Below are positions 8,016-18,135 of a stretch of 53,799 nucleotides of DNA, piece after piece. A program made the translations under genes and the position numbers. Below the pieces are notes generated by a model that was not told the origin of the DNA, did no database searches, and saw only the letters and a program-made list of their open reading frames with translations. Position 1 is the stretch's first letter, and each line of letters starts with the position of its first letter. The stretch is from Desulfobacterales bacterium (GTDB lineage Bacteria > Desulfobacterota > Desulfobacteria > Desulfobacterales > SURF-7). The stretch is from assembly GCA_018693105.1 (NCBI GenBank), contig JABHLN010000010.1, positions 1-53,799 of the forward strand, written 5' to 3'.

Positions 8016-8170
8016 TGATGGCGTCGTAAAAAATCTCCATCTACTGCGTTATAGCATTTGGCCAGACATTTGACATACTACATGTATGCCTTCACGCCAG
8101 GCCAAATGCTAAGCCTTGTATATAAATATTTTTACTTAGCCATCGAATATACTTTTTTACGAGTTCATCA
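8016..8170 (+). repeat. Palindromic repeat family 1, full-length copy (GGCCA stem type)
   Basis: Starts TGATGGCGTCGTAAAAAAT and ends ACGAGTTCATCA. The inner stem is AGCATTTGGCC pairing with GGCCAAATGCT, replacing the GATCA-type stem of other copies on both arms. The core CATACTACATGTATG is unchanged. Confidence 0.87.
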
Positions 8171-8227
8171 TTTTTTGAGCATAACGCAAATATTGGGCAA
8201 TCCCGCTTTGGCGGGACCGGATGGGCA

Positions 8228-10264
8228 CTATTTAACAAGATGACATGAAGCCATATGTTCAGCTTTGTCTGAAGTTGTTATAAATTTTAATGCGGGCTCA
8301 TGTATTTTGCATTCTGCATAAGCAAGAGGACATCGGGTATTGAAACTACACCCTTCTGGCGGGTTTGAAGGTGAAGGGACATCACCGTAAAGGACCTGTT
8401 TTTTTGAGCTTCTCATGGGATCTGGAATTGGGATTGATGAAATCAAAGCCTGCGTATACGGATGCAGCGGGCTGGAAATAATTGTCTCTGCATCAGCATA
8501 CTCAACAATTTTACCAAGATACATAACTGCGATCCTGTCTGAAACATGCTTTACTACCGCAAGGTCGTGAGCGATAAAAAGATATGTCAGGTTCATTTCC
8601 TCCTGCAGTTCCATAAGTAAGTTCAGTATCTGAGACTGAATCGATACGTCAAGAGCAGATACCGGTTCATCACATATTATCAACCCTGGTTTTAGTGCAA
8701 TAGCTCTTGCGATTCCAATTCTCTGGCGTTGTCCACCTGAAAACTCATGGGGGTATCTATTTACAGCATTTTCCTGAAGTCCTACACGAGCAAGAAGCTT
8801 TTTCACCTCTTTTTTTCTTTCCGCAGGAGTTCCGATTTTATGAATGATAAAGGGCTCTTCAAGTATATCACCTATTGTATGTCTTGAATTAAGGGATTCA
8901 AAAGGATCCTGAAAAATCATCTGCATGTTGCGGCGTAATGGTCTTAAATCCTTTTGCCGCATCTTTAAAATATTATTCCCGTTAAATGAGACCTGGCCGG
9001 AGGTGGGATTGTAAAGCTTTAAAACACATCTTCCAAATGTTGTTTTTCCACAACCGGATTCACCCACAAGACCTACTGTTTCACCAGCATTAATCTTCAA
9101 GGAAACATCATCAACCGCATATACTTTGCCTGTCTGACGCCTGAAGATACCACCATAAATGGGGAAATGCATTTTCAGATTACTCACAACAAGACTTTCA
9201 TTTCCATCATTTAACCCGCTACCATAAATCTTAACATCATTTTTAGTGTTTATATCAAATAATGTAGATGTGGTTTCACTGAAATGGCATGCTGCAAAAT
9301 GGTTTTCACTGACTTCGGCAATTTGAGGGGGCTGTACTTTACATAACGGCTGAACAGCAGGACATCTGTTCTGGAAACGGCATCCTTCATGCATTTCATC
9401 AAGGCCTGGAACCATCCCCTTGATAATAGAAAGCCTGGTTTTTCGCTTAGTCCCAATACGCGGAATTGACGAAAGAAGCCCTTTTGTATAAGGATGAGAA
9501 GGCCTTTTAAAAAGATCCGATGCTGTTGCTGTTTCAGCTATTCTCCCTGCATACATAACTACCACGTCATCACATATCTCTGCAATCACTCCAAGATCAT
9601 GAGTGATAAAAATCACGGACATTCCATTTTCCTCTTGAAGATCTTTTATCAGCTCAAGAATTTGAGCCTGAATAGTAACATCAAGAGCTGTAGTGGGTTC
9701 ATCTGCAATAAGAATATCCGGTTTGCATGCAAGAGCCATAGCAATCATTACCCGCTGCCGCATCCCACCTGAAATCTGGTGAGGATATTCATTATATCTT
9801 ATGTCCGGATCAGGTATACCTACCCTGTCAAGTAAGTTTATTGATCTTTCTTTTACTTCCTTTTTATTTATTTCCGGAAAATGAAGTCGGTAAACTTCAC
9901 TAATCTGCCTCCCGATTTTATGAACAGGGTTTAAGGCTGCCATGGGTTCCTGAAAAATCATTGATATCTTTTTACCGCGAATATTCTGCATTTCTTCAAC
10001 CGGCATACCAACTATGTCCTTACCGTCAAAAAGTACCCGACCGTTGTCGATAACACCAGAAGGTTGAGGTAGAAGCCGCATAATGGAAAGTGCAGTAACG
10101 CTCTTTCCACATCCTGATTCCCCGACAATCCCAAGTATTTTCCCTTTTCTTAACTCAAAAGATATATCTCCAACAGCCGGTAACCTTCCTGATTCAAATT
10201 CAAAGGAAACTACGAGGTTTTCAACTTTCAATATTACTTCGCTGTCTGGCCAGTCTTTATGCAT
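8228..10264 (-). CDS. yejF: Peptide ABC transporter, fused double ATPase (YejF-like)
   Basis: 678 residues with two complete ABC ATPase domains in tandem. The first has Walker [14 protein letters not shown] (about 52-64) and signature [15 protein letters not shown]; the second has [13 protein letters not shown] (about 390) and [14 protein letters not shown]. Each domain is followed by an oligopeptide/dipeptide-transporter extension with conserved Cys (CRFQNRCP and [10 protein letters not shown]). This is the fused form seen in YejF, where one polypeptide powers uptake of peptides (microcin C in E. coli). It is the last gene of the yejB-yejE-yejA-yejF order, separated from yejA by a family 2 repeat. 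Confidence 0.93.
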   Translation of the reverse strand: MHKDWPDSEVILKVENLVVSFEFESGRLPAVGDISFELRKGKILGIVGESGCGKSVTALSIMRLLPQPSGVIDNGRVLFDGKDIVGMPVEEMQNIRGKKISMIFQEPMAALNPVHKIGRQISEVYRLHFPEINKKEVKERSINLLDRVGIPDPDIRYNEYPHQISGGMRQRVMIAMALACKPDILIADEPTTALDVTIQAQILELIKDLQEENGMSVIFITHDLGVIAEICDDVVVMYAGRIAETATASDLFKRPSHPYTKGLLSSIPRIGTKRKTRLSIIKGMVPGLDEMHEGCRFQNRCPAVQPLCKVQPPQIAEVSENHFAACHFSETTSTLFDINTKNDVKIYGSGLNDGNESLVVSNLKMHFPIYGGIFRRQTGKVYAVDDVSLKINAGETVGLVGESGCGKTTFGRCVLKLYNPTSGQVSFNGNNILKMRQKDLRPLRRNMQMIFQDPFESLNSRHTIGDILEEPFIIHKIGTPAERKKEVKKLLARVGLQENAVNRYPHEFSGGQRQRIGIARAIALKPGLIICDEPVSALDVSIQSQILNLLMELQEEMNLTYLFIAHDLAVVKHVSDRIAVMYLGKIVEYADAETIISSPLHPYTQALISSIPIPDPMRSSKKQVLYGDVPSPSNPPEGCSFNTRCPLAYAECKIHEPALKFITTSDKAEHMASCHLVK

Positions 10265-10358
10265 AAATAAATCCGATATTCATATGATACTTTTTTACAG
10301 GAGCACTCAGGATGTTTTTACTAAAACCTGATGGATCTTTTAAAACTCATTGAGGGAT

Positions 10359-10495
10359 TAGAAACTATTTCAAAAAAATTGGGTTCTCGGTAAAGTACAA
10401 GTGACCTATAAAGTAGAACATACATTTAGTATGCGGGTAATTTATCTGATTTGCACTCCGCCGGGGTACTTATATTTATTTTGAGATAGCTTCAA
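10359..10495 (+). repeat. Palindromic repeat family 2, copy 2 (diverged)
   Basis: Bounded by TAGAAACTATTTCAAAAA and TTTTGAGATAGCTTCAA, interior core ACATACATTTAGTATGC. It fills the gap between yejA and yejF. Confidence 0.78.
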
Positions 10496-10496
10496 A

Positions 10497-12314
10497 TTAT
10501 ATATTTTCCATTTTGTATGTTTTATCTATAATTGTAACAGGTTTTAATTTTTCTTTTCTTTTTACAGCAGCCTTTGTTGTTTCATGGACATGCTTATCAT
10601 ACCAGAAAAGACCGCCTGTGGTACTGCCGAAAGGATCAAACAGGTTTCCTGATATTTTTGTACCGGATGCTGCAGGCAACTTCCACCAACGCCAGTAAGC
10701 GTGCCGTACATAAGGCACCATGAATGTCGGTACATACATACCTATGTCATGTATTTTCTCCTGAATTTTTAAAGAAACCGCTATACGCTCATCTTCTTCA
10801 AGAGAACTTCGATAAGCTTCTATCAATTTATCCATCTCAGGATCATCAGTATTGGTTATGTTATTTGTCTGTGGTTTATGGGCATTTGTGGAATGAAAAT
10901 GTTCCCAGTATTGAGGCCTTAAAGAGGTACTCCAGCCGCTCCAGGCGACATCATGTCTTTTTTCAAGAACTTTTTTATACGCAGCCGCAGGGTCAAGCCT
11001 TTGAAGTCTCAGCTCAATCCCTGCTTTTTTTGCCTCTTCTTTAAGAACAACGAGCCTTTTAGTATGCTCATCAAAGTGATATGAGACCTCTACTGAAAAA
11101 CGTTTGCCGTTTTTCTCCCAGATTCCATCCCCTCCCCTTTTCCAATTTTCATTTTTAAGATAATTTTTTACTTTCTCAAGGTCAAAACGCCTTGCATGGA
11201 TACTATTATTAGAGTAACTGCCGTACCCCATAAAGCCGTGCTCAAGTCTGTAGTAATCATTTCTGAGAACTTTTTTTATTACTTTTTGAATATTCATTGA
11301 ATGGGCAAATGCATACCTTACTTCCTTATCTTTAAATATAGCTCTATCCTGATTCAGCCACATGCCTTGTGCTGATTGTTGTGTGTCGTTGAAAAACCAT
11401 ATTTTATGAACATAACCGTTTTCAACGACAGGAGTCTTTGTTTTAACATGCCAGTATTTCGGGATTGTAATTACAAAAGCATCAATTTTACCCTTCTTGA
11501 AATATTCCCATAAAACATTACTATCCCTTATTACTTTATATATCACAGTATTTACGTTAAAACGGTTTTTAGAATATCTATGATCCTTTGCCCACCAATT
11601 CCGTTTTCTCTTGAATTTTATATATTTCCCTTTTTTAAAATCATAAACCTGGTATGGGCCTGTATTCGGGGCAATTTTCCAATTATATTTTCTTACAAAT
11701 TTTTTATCTAGTTTCCCGTAATAATGTTCAGGTGTGGGGTTAATACCAACCCTTAAATGCAGATCCGGCTGAGCCTTTGTAGCAACAACAGCAAGAGTAT
11801 GATCATCATAAACTATAACCTTCTCGATCTCTTTTGTATAATAATCATTGTACCATGGTGCTACTATAAACTTTGAACGCATGAATTCCAGGGTATAGGC
11901 AAAATCATGGGAACTTACCGGTTTACCGTCAGACCATTTTGCCTGTTTATCAAGTTTGAAATACATGGTTTTTTTATCATCACCATATGCCCAGTGCGTT
12001 GCAATTTCAGGTATGATACTTTCAGTATTTGGGTGGATATTGATCAAACTTAACTGGTTGTCAAGAATAGCACTCCTGAAACTGCTATTTGAATCAGGGC
12101 CCACTGTACGAAAGGTAAGGGGAAAACTCATAATAGATGAATGAAATGTTCCGCCCTTTTTTGCTTCCGTTGAAGAAAAGACCGGGTCGGAATTATTAGT
12201 CAGCCATTTTAAATTTTTCGGAAGTCCCATTGCTGCGCATTTTATTTCCATTAACCCGAAAATAAAAAACGAAAAAATCACAATGGCGGCATATACTCCG
12301 CTTTTTTTTCCCAT
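10497..12314 (-). CDS. yejA: Peptide ABC transporter substrate-binding protein (YejA-like)
   Basis: 605 residues from the ATG at 12314, which has AAGGGG upstream; the TTG two codons earlier is unlikely. An N-terminal signal peptide (AAIVIFSFFIFGLMEIKCAA) directs export to the periplasm. The body is a family 5 (SBP_bac_5) solute-binding protein: ATHWAYGDDKKTMYFKLDKQ, KWSDGKPVSSHDFAYTLEF and the C-terminal YWRWWKLP stretch match YejA proteins. It would deliver peptides to the YejB-YejE channel. Two tandem family 1 repeats separate it from yejE. Confidence 0.92.
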   Translation of the reverse strand: MGKKSGVYAAIVIFSFFIFGLMEIKCAAMGLPKNLKWLTNNSDPVFSSTEAKKGGTFHSSIMSFPLTFRTVGPDSNSSFRSAILDNQLSLINIHPNTESIIPEIATHWAYGDDKKTMYFKLDKQAKWSDGKPVSSHDFAYTLEFMRSKFIVAPWYNDYYTKEIEKVIVYDDHTLAVVATKAQPDLHLRVGINPTPEHYYGKLDKKFVRKYNWKIAPNTGPYQVYDFKKGKYIKFKRKRNWWAKDHRYSKNRFNVNTVIYKVIRDSNVLWEYFKKGKIDAFVITIPKYWHVKTKTPVVENGYVHKIWFFNDTQQSAQGMWLNQDRAIFKDKEVRYAFAHSMNIQKVIKKVLRNDYYRLEHGFMGYGSYSNNSIHARRFDLEKVKNYLKNENWKRGGDGIWEKNGKRFSVEVSYHFDEHTKRLVVLKEEAKKAGIELRLQRLDPAAAYKKVLEKRHDVAWSGWSTSLRPQYWEHFHSTNAHKPQTNNITNTDDPEMDKLIEAYRSSLEEDERIAVSLKIQEKIHDIGMYVPTFMVPYVRHAYWRWWKLPAASGTKISGNLFDPFGSTTGGLFWYDKHVHETTKAAVKRKEKLKPVTIIDKTYKMENI

Positions 12315-12359
12315 TATCAACCCCTTTGAAAAATTTTATAAACCGGACTTTATTCTCCC

Positions 12360-12511
12360 TGATGAACTAAAAAAAATATAATAGATGGCTAAGTAAAAAT
12401 CTTCATATACAAGGCATAACATTTGGCCAGGCGTGAAGGCATACATGTAGTATGTCGAACCTCTGTCCAAAAACCATAACTCCGCAGATGGAGTTTTTTT
12501 ATGACCCACCT
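12360..12511 (-). repeat. Palindromic repeat family 1, tandem copy A
   Basis: Starts TGATGAACTAAAAAAAATA, GGCCA-type inner arm (ACATTTGGCCAG) with a degraded partner (CTGTCCAAAAACC), core CATACATGTAGTATG, end ATGACCCACC instead of ACGACGCCATCA. This is the older-looking member of a head-to-tail pair. Confidence 0.8.
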
Positions 12512-12516
12512 ATTCA

Positions 12517-12668
12517 TGATAAACTCGTAAAAACATATTCGATGGCTAAGTAAAAATCTTCATATACAAGGCATAGCATTTGGCCAGGCGTGAAGGCATA
12601 CAAGTAGTATGTCGAACGTCTGGCCAAATGTTATAACGCAGTAGATGGAGATTTTTACGACGCCATCC
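12517..12668 (-). repeat. Palindromic repeat family 1, tandem copy B (GGCCA stem type)
   Basis: Starts TGATAAACTCGTAAAAA and ends ACGACGCCATC. The inner arms GCATTTGGCCAG and CTGGCCAAATGT still pair, and the core is CATACAAGTAGTATG. It directly follows copy A in the same orientation, filling the yejE-yejA gap. Confidence 0.85.
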
Positions 12669-12670
12669 AT

Positions 12671-13714
12671 CTATTCATAAATGGTATGCATTTTAGGATC
12701 AAAGGCCTCCCTCACACCTTCCCCGATAAATGTAACAGTCATTAATGTAACAACCATGGCAATAGTTACTGATCCTGCAATCCACCATGCATCCATATTC
12801 GCCCATCCCTGCTGAAGAAGCTCTCCCCAGCTTGGAATAGGCGGTGGTAAACCGAAGCCAAGATAATCTAGAGAGGTTAACGCAACTATCCCGCCTGATA
12901 TAGCAAAAGGAGCAAAAGTGACAATTATTGAGATTGTATTAGGTATAATATGTTTAAATATTATTCTGAAGTTCGAAGCCCCGAGAGTTTCGGCTGCCAA
13001 TACATATTCTCTTGTTTTTTCTTTATATGTAATTGTCCTCATTATCCATGTAATACCCATCCATCCGAAAAAAGCCATAATAAAAATCAGAATAATAAAA
13101 TTGGGAACAATTATGGAAGATACAATTATGATAACATATAAGAATGGGATATTTGACCAGATTTCAATAATTCTCTGAAAAAACAAATCAAATTTCCCCC
13201 CCCAGAAACCCATGGCGCTGCCTATGCTAACCCCTATAGAGTATGTTACAACAAGAAGAATTAATGAGAAAAAAATCGCTATCCTGAATCCATATAACAG
13301 CCTTGCAGCAATATCCCTGCCGACATTGTCAGTACCAAGATAATGCTTGTTTTCAATTGACGGGGGGAATGGCGGGTATTCATCATCCCTGAGATCATTT
13401 TCATATGAATCATAGGGTATTACAGGCATTAAAACCCAGTTACTGCTTTTCTGCTTTTTAAATTCTCGGGAAAGCTCGCGATAATTTGTTTCGTAATCAT
13501 AGTTCTGACCAAAGGTTTTCCCTGGAATCATTGCTCCGTATGTAGGTAAATATATATCCCCGCTATAGTATACTACGAGCGCTCTTTTATTTACTAAGAC
13601 TTCTGCAAAGAGTGATATTATAATCAAAAAAATAAATAACGCCAGGGAATAATACCCGCGTTTTATTGATCTAAAACGCCTTATTTTTTTTATAGTTAAA
13701 GGATTTATTTTCAT
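12671..13714 (-). CDS. yejE: Peptide ABC transporter permease (YejE-like)
   Basis: 347 residues, one N-terminal membrane helix (residues 20-42) then a long periplasmic loop with KHYLGTDNVGRDIAARLLYGFRIA, typical of the DppC/YejE group. The BPD transport domain has several helices and the ATPase-contact motif EYVLAAETLGASNFRIIFKHIIPN. It forms the inner-membrane channel with YejB, encoded 14 bases upstream. Its stop is immediately followed by a family 1 repeat. Confidence 0.93.
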   Translation of the reverse strand: MKINPLTIKKIRRFRSIKRGYYSLALFIFLIIISLFAEVLVNKRALVVYYSGDIYLPTYGAMIPGKTFGQNYDYETNYRELSREFKKQKSSNWVLMPVIPYDSYENDLRDDEYPPFPPSIENKHYLGTDNVGRDIAARLLYGFRIAIFFSLILLVVTYSIGVSIGSAMGFWGGKFDLFFQRIIEIWSNIPFLYVIIIVSSIIVPNFIILIFIMAFFGWMGITWIMRTITYKEKTREYVLAAETLGASNFRIIFKHIIPNTISIIVTFAPFAISGGIVALTSLDYLGFGLPPPIPSWGELLQQGWANMDAWWIAGSVTIAMVVTLMTVTFIGEGVREAFDPKMHTIYE

Positions 13715-13728
13715 AATTAGTTTTTTAA

Positions 13729-14757
13729 TCAGTTAAACTCAACCCTGGGATCAACAGCGGCAACACATATATCTGATAAAACATTCCCTATTAAAAAAAG
13801 AAGCGAAGAAACAACTAAAACTCCCATTACTACGGGATAATCTCTTTGAACAACAGACTCATAACCCAAAAGACCCATTCCGTTTATATTAAAAATTTTT
13901 TCTATTAGAAAAGAACCGGTAAGTATAACTGAAATATTATTACCAAAGCTGGTTGCTATAGGCACCATGCTATTTCTTATTGCATGATGAAAAACAGCTT
14001 TTTTAAATGAAAGGCCCTTTGCTATAGCTGTGCGAACATAGTCTGAAGCCAGGTTATCCATAAGCGTATTTTTCATTAAAAAGGTCATTACTGTAAATGC
14101 ACTTACCAAATAGGAAAATAACGGGAGCATGGTATGCCATAAAAGATCTGCAACTTTCCCCCACAAAGTAAAATCTTCGAAGTCATCACTTACAAGACCT
14201 CCCAGCGGGAAAAACTCCCAATGTGATGCAAGAACAATTAAGAGAAAAATACCTACAACCCAACCCGGTATCGCATAACCTATGAAAACAATTACCGAAG
14301 ACAGGTTATCGAATGAGCTTTTATGTTTAATAGCTTTTGCAATGCCCAGTGGGATACAAACCCCGTATATGCAAAAAAGAGATATAAGCCCGAAATATAG
14401 TGAGATTGGGATTCGTTCCTTTATCATATCCCACACAGGGTCATAATATCGTGTTGATATACCAAGATCACCTGTAATAACTTTTTTAAGCCATAGAAAA
14501 TAGCTTGTTAGGACCGGCTTATCAAAGCCGTAATATTTTTTTAACTCTTCTATCTGCTCTTCAGATAAAGGCTGAGTTTGATCCGCTGAAGTTTTCCCCT
14601 GTACAGTACCTGAATTTATATTTTTCATTCGAGCCTCGGCTATCATCCTTTCTATAGGACCGCCGGGAACAAACCGTGTGATAGTAAACACCATTATTGT
14701 TATACCCAGAAAAGTAGGAATAACTAAAAGGAGGCGTCTTATAAAATATGCTGTCAT
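13729..14757 (-). CDS. yejB: Peptide ABC transporter permease (YejB-like)
   Basis: 342 residues, DppB/YejB-type permease. It starts MTAYFIRRLLLVIPTFLGIT with the first helix, followed by FTITRFVPGGPIERMI, the family hallmark. Five further helices follow, with the EAA-like loop DYVRTAIAKGLSFKKAVFHH that contacts the ATPase. The insert after residue 40 (MKNINSGTVQGKTSADQTQPL) is as in YejB proteins. It is the first gene of the yejB-E-A-F cluster; the promoter should lie in the long AT-rich region upstream. Confidence 0.93.
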   Translation of the reverse strand: MTAYFIRRLLLVIPTFLGITIMVFTITRFVPGGPIERMIAEARMKNINSGTVQGKTSADQTQPLSEEQIEELKKYYGFDKPVLTSYFLWLKKVITGDLGISTRYYDPVWDMIKERIPISLYFGLISLFCIYGVCIPLGIAKAIKHKSSFDNLSSVIVFIGYAIPGWVVGIFLLIVLASHWEFFPLGGLVSDDFEDFTLWGKVADLLWHTMLPLFSYLVSAFTVMTFLMKNTLMDNLASDYVRTAIAKGLSFKKAVFHHAIRNSMVPIATSFGNNISVILTGSFLIEKIFNINGMGLLGYESVVQRDYPVVMGVLVVSSLLFLIGNVLSDICVAAVDPRVEFN

Positions 14758-15464
14758 AAATATATTATTCTCCGGTATGCTCAGGTAAAACCTTTCATTT
14801 CTGGATGGACACTAACTAATATTGAGCATAAGCTCAAGTTATTATATTAAATTGAAATATAAAGAGTCCAAATCATTTAATCAATCTGCAATTAAATCTG
14901 ACGTGATTACTATTTATTCCTTAATCACCTTTCAATATTTCCCTGTAATACTTCTTTCAGATGAAGTGGTTTATCAAACCATCTAAAAAACCTGATAGGC
15001 TCGGGGACAATGCACAGAATAATTATGTTATGATTCTTTTAATCAACTTATGGCTAAACTATCGGACGATATATTGATTTTTTGATATAGATTCCCGTAT
15101 TTATCTAACACAGGTAACTTCAGAAAAGAGTGCTAAACGATTTGTTAAATAATCCTGTAGATAGTTAATTTAAAACCTCAAGATCAAACCGATTTCTTTT
15201 AAAGGTGGACAAAAGTGTAATTTTTTATTAAGAAAATAATATAAAAATGATGAACCCGTAAATATATATAAACATATGGGTAAACACTTTTAACACAGAA
15301 GACCCGCTACAGAAGAATTTACAAAGCCATTAACATTGATAAACTCGTAAAAAGTATAACCGATGGCTAAGTAAAAATCTTCATATGCAAGGCATAGCGG
15401 CTGATGGAGACTTTTTACGACCCCATCAACATTAAGTTTTATATAAATAGTTTAGGAGGACTTT
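14758..15464. other. Long AT-rich intergenic region between divergent genes
   Basis: About 700 bases between the divergent yejB and zinc-ribbon genes. No credible ORF or RNA gene is visible. It should hold promoters for both directions and contains an internally deleted family 1 repeat at 15337-15428. The next gene has a strong TTAGGAGGA ribosome site. Confidence 0.6.
15337..15428 (-). repeat. Family 1 repeat with central palindrome deleted (92 bp)
   Basis: Has TGATAAACTCGTAAAAAG at the left and CTTTTTACGACCCCATCA at the right, but passes from GGCATAGCGG directly to CTGATGGAGA, losing the inner stem and the ACATGT core. Confidence 0.8.
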
Positions 15465-15911
15465 ATGAGCGAGATAGACTTACAGGAAGGTAAAATTTTA
15501 TTTGAAGGTGAATGGCTTTCTGCTGAAGAACTAAAAAAAATGATCCAGGAAAAAATGCAGGCTGAAGACATGAAGTTTGCAAATCTTGCATCTGCACTCG
15601 AAGAACTTAACAAATCACTGGAAAACTCGCACGCAGTTGAAGTAAGGGTTGTAATAACGAAAGATGAATATGAAAAATTAAAAACCCTTGGGGGCGATAA
15701 TGATATTGATTCTGTTAGAAGTGCAATACATGCTTTTATAGGAGAAGATAAAAAAGAAAAATCAGAAAAAAAGAAGATGGTCATCAAATGCCCTAAATGC
15801 AAAGCACCGATCGAAGTAACAACAAATGAAAGGCCTCTTGTTATTGAATGTAATGGCTGTGGCACAAGCGGAAGGCTGACTGCTCAAAATAAATGGGCTA
15901 AGCTTGAATAA
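15465..15911 (+). CDS. Zinc-ribbon protein of unknown function
   Basis: 148 residues. The start is secure: AGGAGG lies 8 bases before the ATG. The C-terminal 45 residues form a zinc ribbon with Cys109-x2-Cys112 (CPKCKAPIEV) and Cys129-x2-Cys132 (CNGCGTSGRL). The first 100 residues are charged and probably helical (LEGEWLSAEELKKMIQEKMQ, LASALEELNKSLENS) and have no motif I recognise. It stands alone in its direction, facing the rplM-rpsI operon. Nucleic acid or protein binding is a guess from the ribbon. Confidence 0.75.
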   Translation: MSEIDLQEGKILFEGEWLSAEELKKMIQEKMQAEDMKFANLASALEELNKSLENSHAVEVRVVITKDEYEKLKTLGGDNDIDSVRSAIHAFIGEDKKEKSEKKKMVIKCPKCKAPIEVTTNERPLVIECNGCGTSGRLTAQNKWAKLE

Positions 15912-16389
15912 ACTCTTTACAGGAAATCACGTTTATATTTACAAGTATGATGTATGTAAAATGATACCGGTAAATATAGACGTTTTTTTGTCTGGATAAC
16001 AGACCGTTTGCACTTTTCGGATTGAAAAACAAATACATCTCTATCGTTAATCCCGCCAAGGCGGGATTAACCTTCCTTGAGCTTCAATAAAAATAAACAC
16101 CCTTCAAAGGTTTCAAGAAAAAATATTTGATAATAAAAAGACTTGAACGATCAATTCGGACCTGATCTGTATATTCAAAACAGTTAGGCTGAGATATATA
16201 AAGGTGAATAATAGGGACCTGCAGGCAGATTTAGCATCTGGATTGAACACGCCATTTGAGAAGACTGCTTATAAAAAACACTTCTAATAAAAACAATAAA
16301 GCGGTTGATAATTAAAATAAAAAAAGGGGGCCGGATACAAAATCCCTCCCCCTTTTTGAAAATACAGATAATATATAGATATAAAAATT
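15912..16389. other. Intergenic region between convergent genes
   Basis: About 480 bases with no credible gene. It contains a short perfect hairpin TTAATCCCGCC-AA-GGCGGGATTAA (about 16048-16071), which could terminate the zinc-ribbon gene although no T-run follows, and the rpsI terminator at 16321-16357. Confidence 0.6.
16321..16357 (-). terminator. Rho-independent terminator after rpsI
   Basis: AAAAAGGGGG at 16321-16330 pairs with CCCCCTTTTT at 16348-16357. On the minus strand a GC stem is followed by a T-run just after the rpsI stop. Confidence 0.88.
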
Positions 16390-16785
16390 TTAACGTTTTG
16401 AGAACTGGAATCTGGCCCTTGCACCTTTCTGACCGTATTTTTTACGTTCCTTGATTCTTGAATCACGAGTAACAAATCCAGCTTTTTTCAATACAGCTCT
16501 TAAATCCGGGTCCGCAAGCAAAAGCGCTTTTGTAATTCCATGCCTTACAGCACCGGCCTGTCCGGAAATCCCACCGCCTTTAACTCTGATTTTAATATCA
16601 AAAGACTCCATATTATTGGTCAGAACAAGGGGTTGAGTCAGATTCATTTTCGATGAGTCGATAGTGAAATATTCATCAAGCGGGCGATCGTTGATAATAA
16701 TTTCTCCCTTCCCGTGTTTCAGCCAGGTCCTTGCAATAGATTTTTTCCGTTTTCCTGTTGCGTAAAAGACGTTTCCCTTTTCCAT
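16390..16785 (-). CDS. rpsI: 30S ribosomal protein S9 (uS9)
   Basis: 131 residues, standard length. Family blocks are [53 protein letters not shown] and the C-terminal tail [14 protein letters not shown] that reaches the P-site tRNA anticodon loop. It lies downstream of rplM in the conserved L13-S9 operon, with a terminator right after it. Confidence 0.98.
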   Translation of the reverse strand: MEKGNVFYATGKRKKSIARTWLKHGKGEIIINDRPLDEYFTIDSSKMNLTQPLVLTNNMESFDIKIRVKGGGISGQAGAVRHGITKALLLADPDLRAVLKKAGFVTRDSRIKERKKYGQKGARARFQFSKR

Positions 16786-16834
16786 TAAATACCCCGATAT
16801 ATATAAAAAATAAGATTAAGCCATGCTTTTAGAA

Positions 16835-17269
16835 TTATAAATTAAGTACTTCAGGTTCCTGTGCAGTATGCGGATTCTGGTCTCCCGAATAGACTCTTAA
16901 TTTTTTCATAAGCTTTCTTCCAAGCCTGTTTTTAGGCAACATTCCTTTTACAGCAATCCTGATAAGATCTTCAGGTCTTTTTTCCATAAGTTTTTCAGCT
17001 GTAATACCTTTTATGCCTCCCATAAAACCACTGTGGTGGTAATAGGTTTTCTGCTTCCATTTTTTACCGGTAAGGACTATCTTATCAGCATTAATAACTA
17101 TTATGGAATCACCCAGATCAGCATTGGGTGTAAAAAGCGGATTATGTTTTCCTCTAAGCCGAGCTGCTATACCTGTTGCAATCCGTCCAAGAACAGCACC
17201 CTCAGCATCAACAACATACCATTTGTTTTCATTATCAGAATTTTTTGCGCTATATGTATATTTTTTCAC
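16835..17269 (-). CDS. rplM: 50S ribosomal protein L13 (uL13)
   Basis: 144 residues, standard length, with WYVVDAEGAVLGRIATGIAARLRG near the N-terminus, YYHHSGFMGGIKGITAEKL in the middle and AVKGMLPKNRLGRKLMKKLRVY toward the end. The start is GTG, with AGGAG 8-9 bases upstream. It is the first gene of the L13-S9 operon and is followed by rpsI after a 49-base gap. Confidence 0.98.
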   Translation of the reverse strand: MKKYTYSAKNSDNENKWYVVDAEGAVLGRIATGIAARLRGKHNPLFTPNADLGDSIIVINADKIVLTGKKWKQKTYYHHSGFMGGIKGITAEKLMEKRPEDLIRIAVKGMLPKNRLGRKLMKKLRVYSGDQNPHTAQEPEVLNL

Positions 17270-17465
17270 TTTTCTACTCCTAAAATCAAAAAAAGAATCT
17301 TAAGTACTTAAATAAAATTTCATCTTGTGTCAAGAAAAAACATACATATAAAACAGAATATGCTACCAATTGACACAACTAATTCATTTAAATATAATTC
17401 GCATGAATTTTCAGATTTAATATGTGAATTTTATACTCAATAATTAACAGGTTAAAAAACACAAT

Positions 17466-18104
17466 ATGAATATAAACAATTCAGCAGACCATTTAGAGAT
17501 TGAGGTCAAATACTATTTACCTGATATCATCTCAGTTCGCAACCGTATTGTCGATCTTGGAGCAGATTCTATGGGTAAAACATATGAAATGAATATACTC
17601 TTTGATGACCCCGACAGGAATCTTTTAAATAAAAAATCGGTTTTAAGGCTTAGAAAGGATACTAAAACAAAATTAACTCTAAAATCCTCTCCGGGAATAT
17701 CTGACGATGAATCCGATAAACAATTTAAAATATTCAGGGAACTTGAAGTCGAAGTAGCAAGTTTTTCAACTATGAAAAGTATCATTGAATCGCTCGGGTT
17801 CCAAAAAACCCTTATGTATGAAAAATGGAGAGAAACATTTCTGTATAAAGACATAGTCATATGTTTTGATAATATGCCTTTCGGAGATTTTCTTGAAATT
17901 GAAGGAGAAAAGGATACAATCAAACTATTTGTTCATAAAACAGGCATGAAATGGGGAAAAAGAATTCTTTTCAGCTACCCTCAATTATTCAAAACAATCA
18001 AAGAAAAAGAGAAAATATTATTCACGGATATCACATTTGAAAACTTTAAAAAAACTCCATTTGATTTTTCAAGGAATATTTCTCTTTTTGAGGCAGGCGA
18101 ATAA
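17466..18104 (+). CDS. CYTH-domain protein (class IV adenylate cyclase / triphosphatase-like)
   Basis: 212 residues. The N-terminal EIEVKY (Glu11, Glu13, Lys15) is the ExExK motif of the CYTH superfamily, whose tunnel binds triphosphates and divalent metal ions. Further tunnel-wall strands carry alternating charges: SVLRLRKD, KLTLKS, FRELEVEVA and GDFLEIEGEKD. Known members are CyaB adenylate cyclase, thiamine triphosphatase and tripolyphosphatase; the sequence alone does not choose between them. The C-terminal 50 residues are lysine-rich and variable. It is transcribed convergently with the bactofilin gene. Confidence 0.87.
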   Translation: MNINNSADHLEIEVKYYLPDIISVRNRIVDLGADSMGKTYEMNILFDDPDRNLLNKKSVLRLRKDTKTKLTLKSSPGISDDESDKQFKIFRELEVEVASFSTMKSIIESLGFQKTLMYEKWRETFLYKDIVICFDNMPFGDFLEIEGEKDTIKLFVHKTGMKWGKRILFSYPQLFKTIKEKEKILFTDITFENFKKTPFDFSRNISLFEAGE

Positions 18105-18135
18105 TTAGACACTAAAGATTACATATAAATGCTAT

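Noticed and set aside
16048-16071. Terminator for the zinc-ribbon gene
   Set aside because: The hairpin TTAATCCCGCC/GGCGGGATTAA is perfect but no T-run follows and similar short hairpins occur elsewhere (about 8196), so it was noted only as a hairpin.
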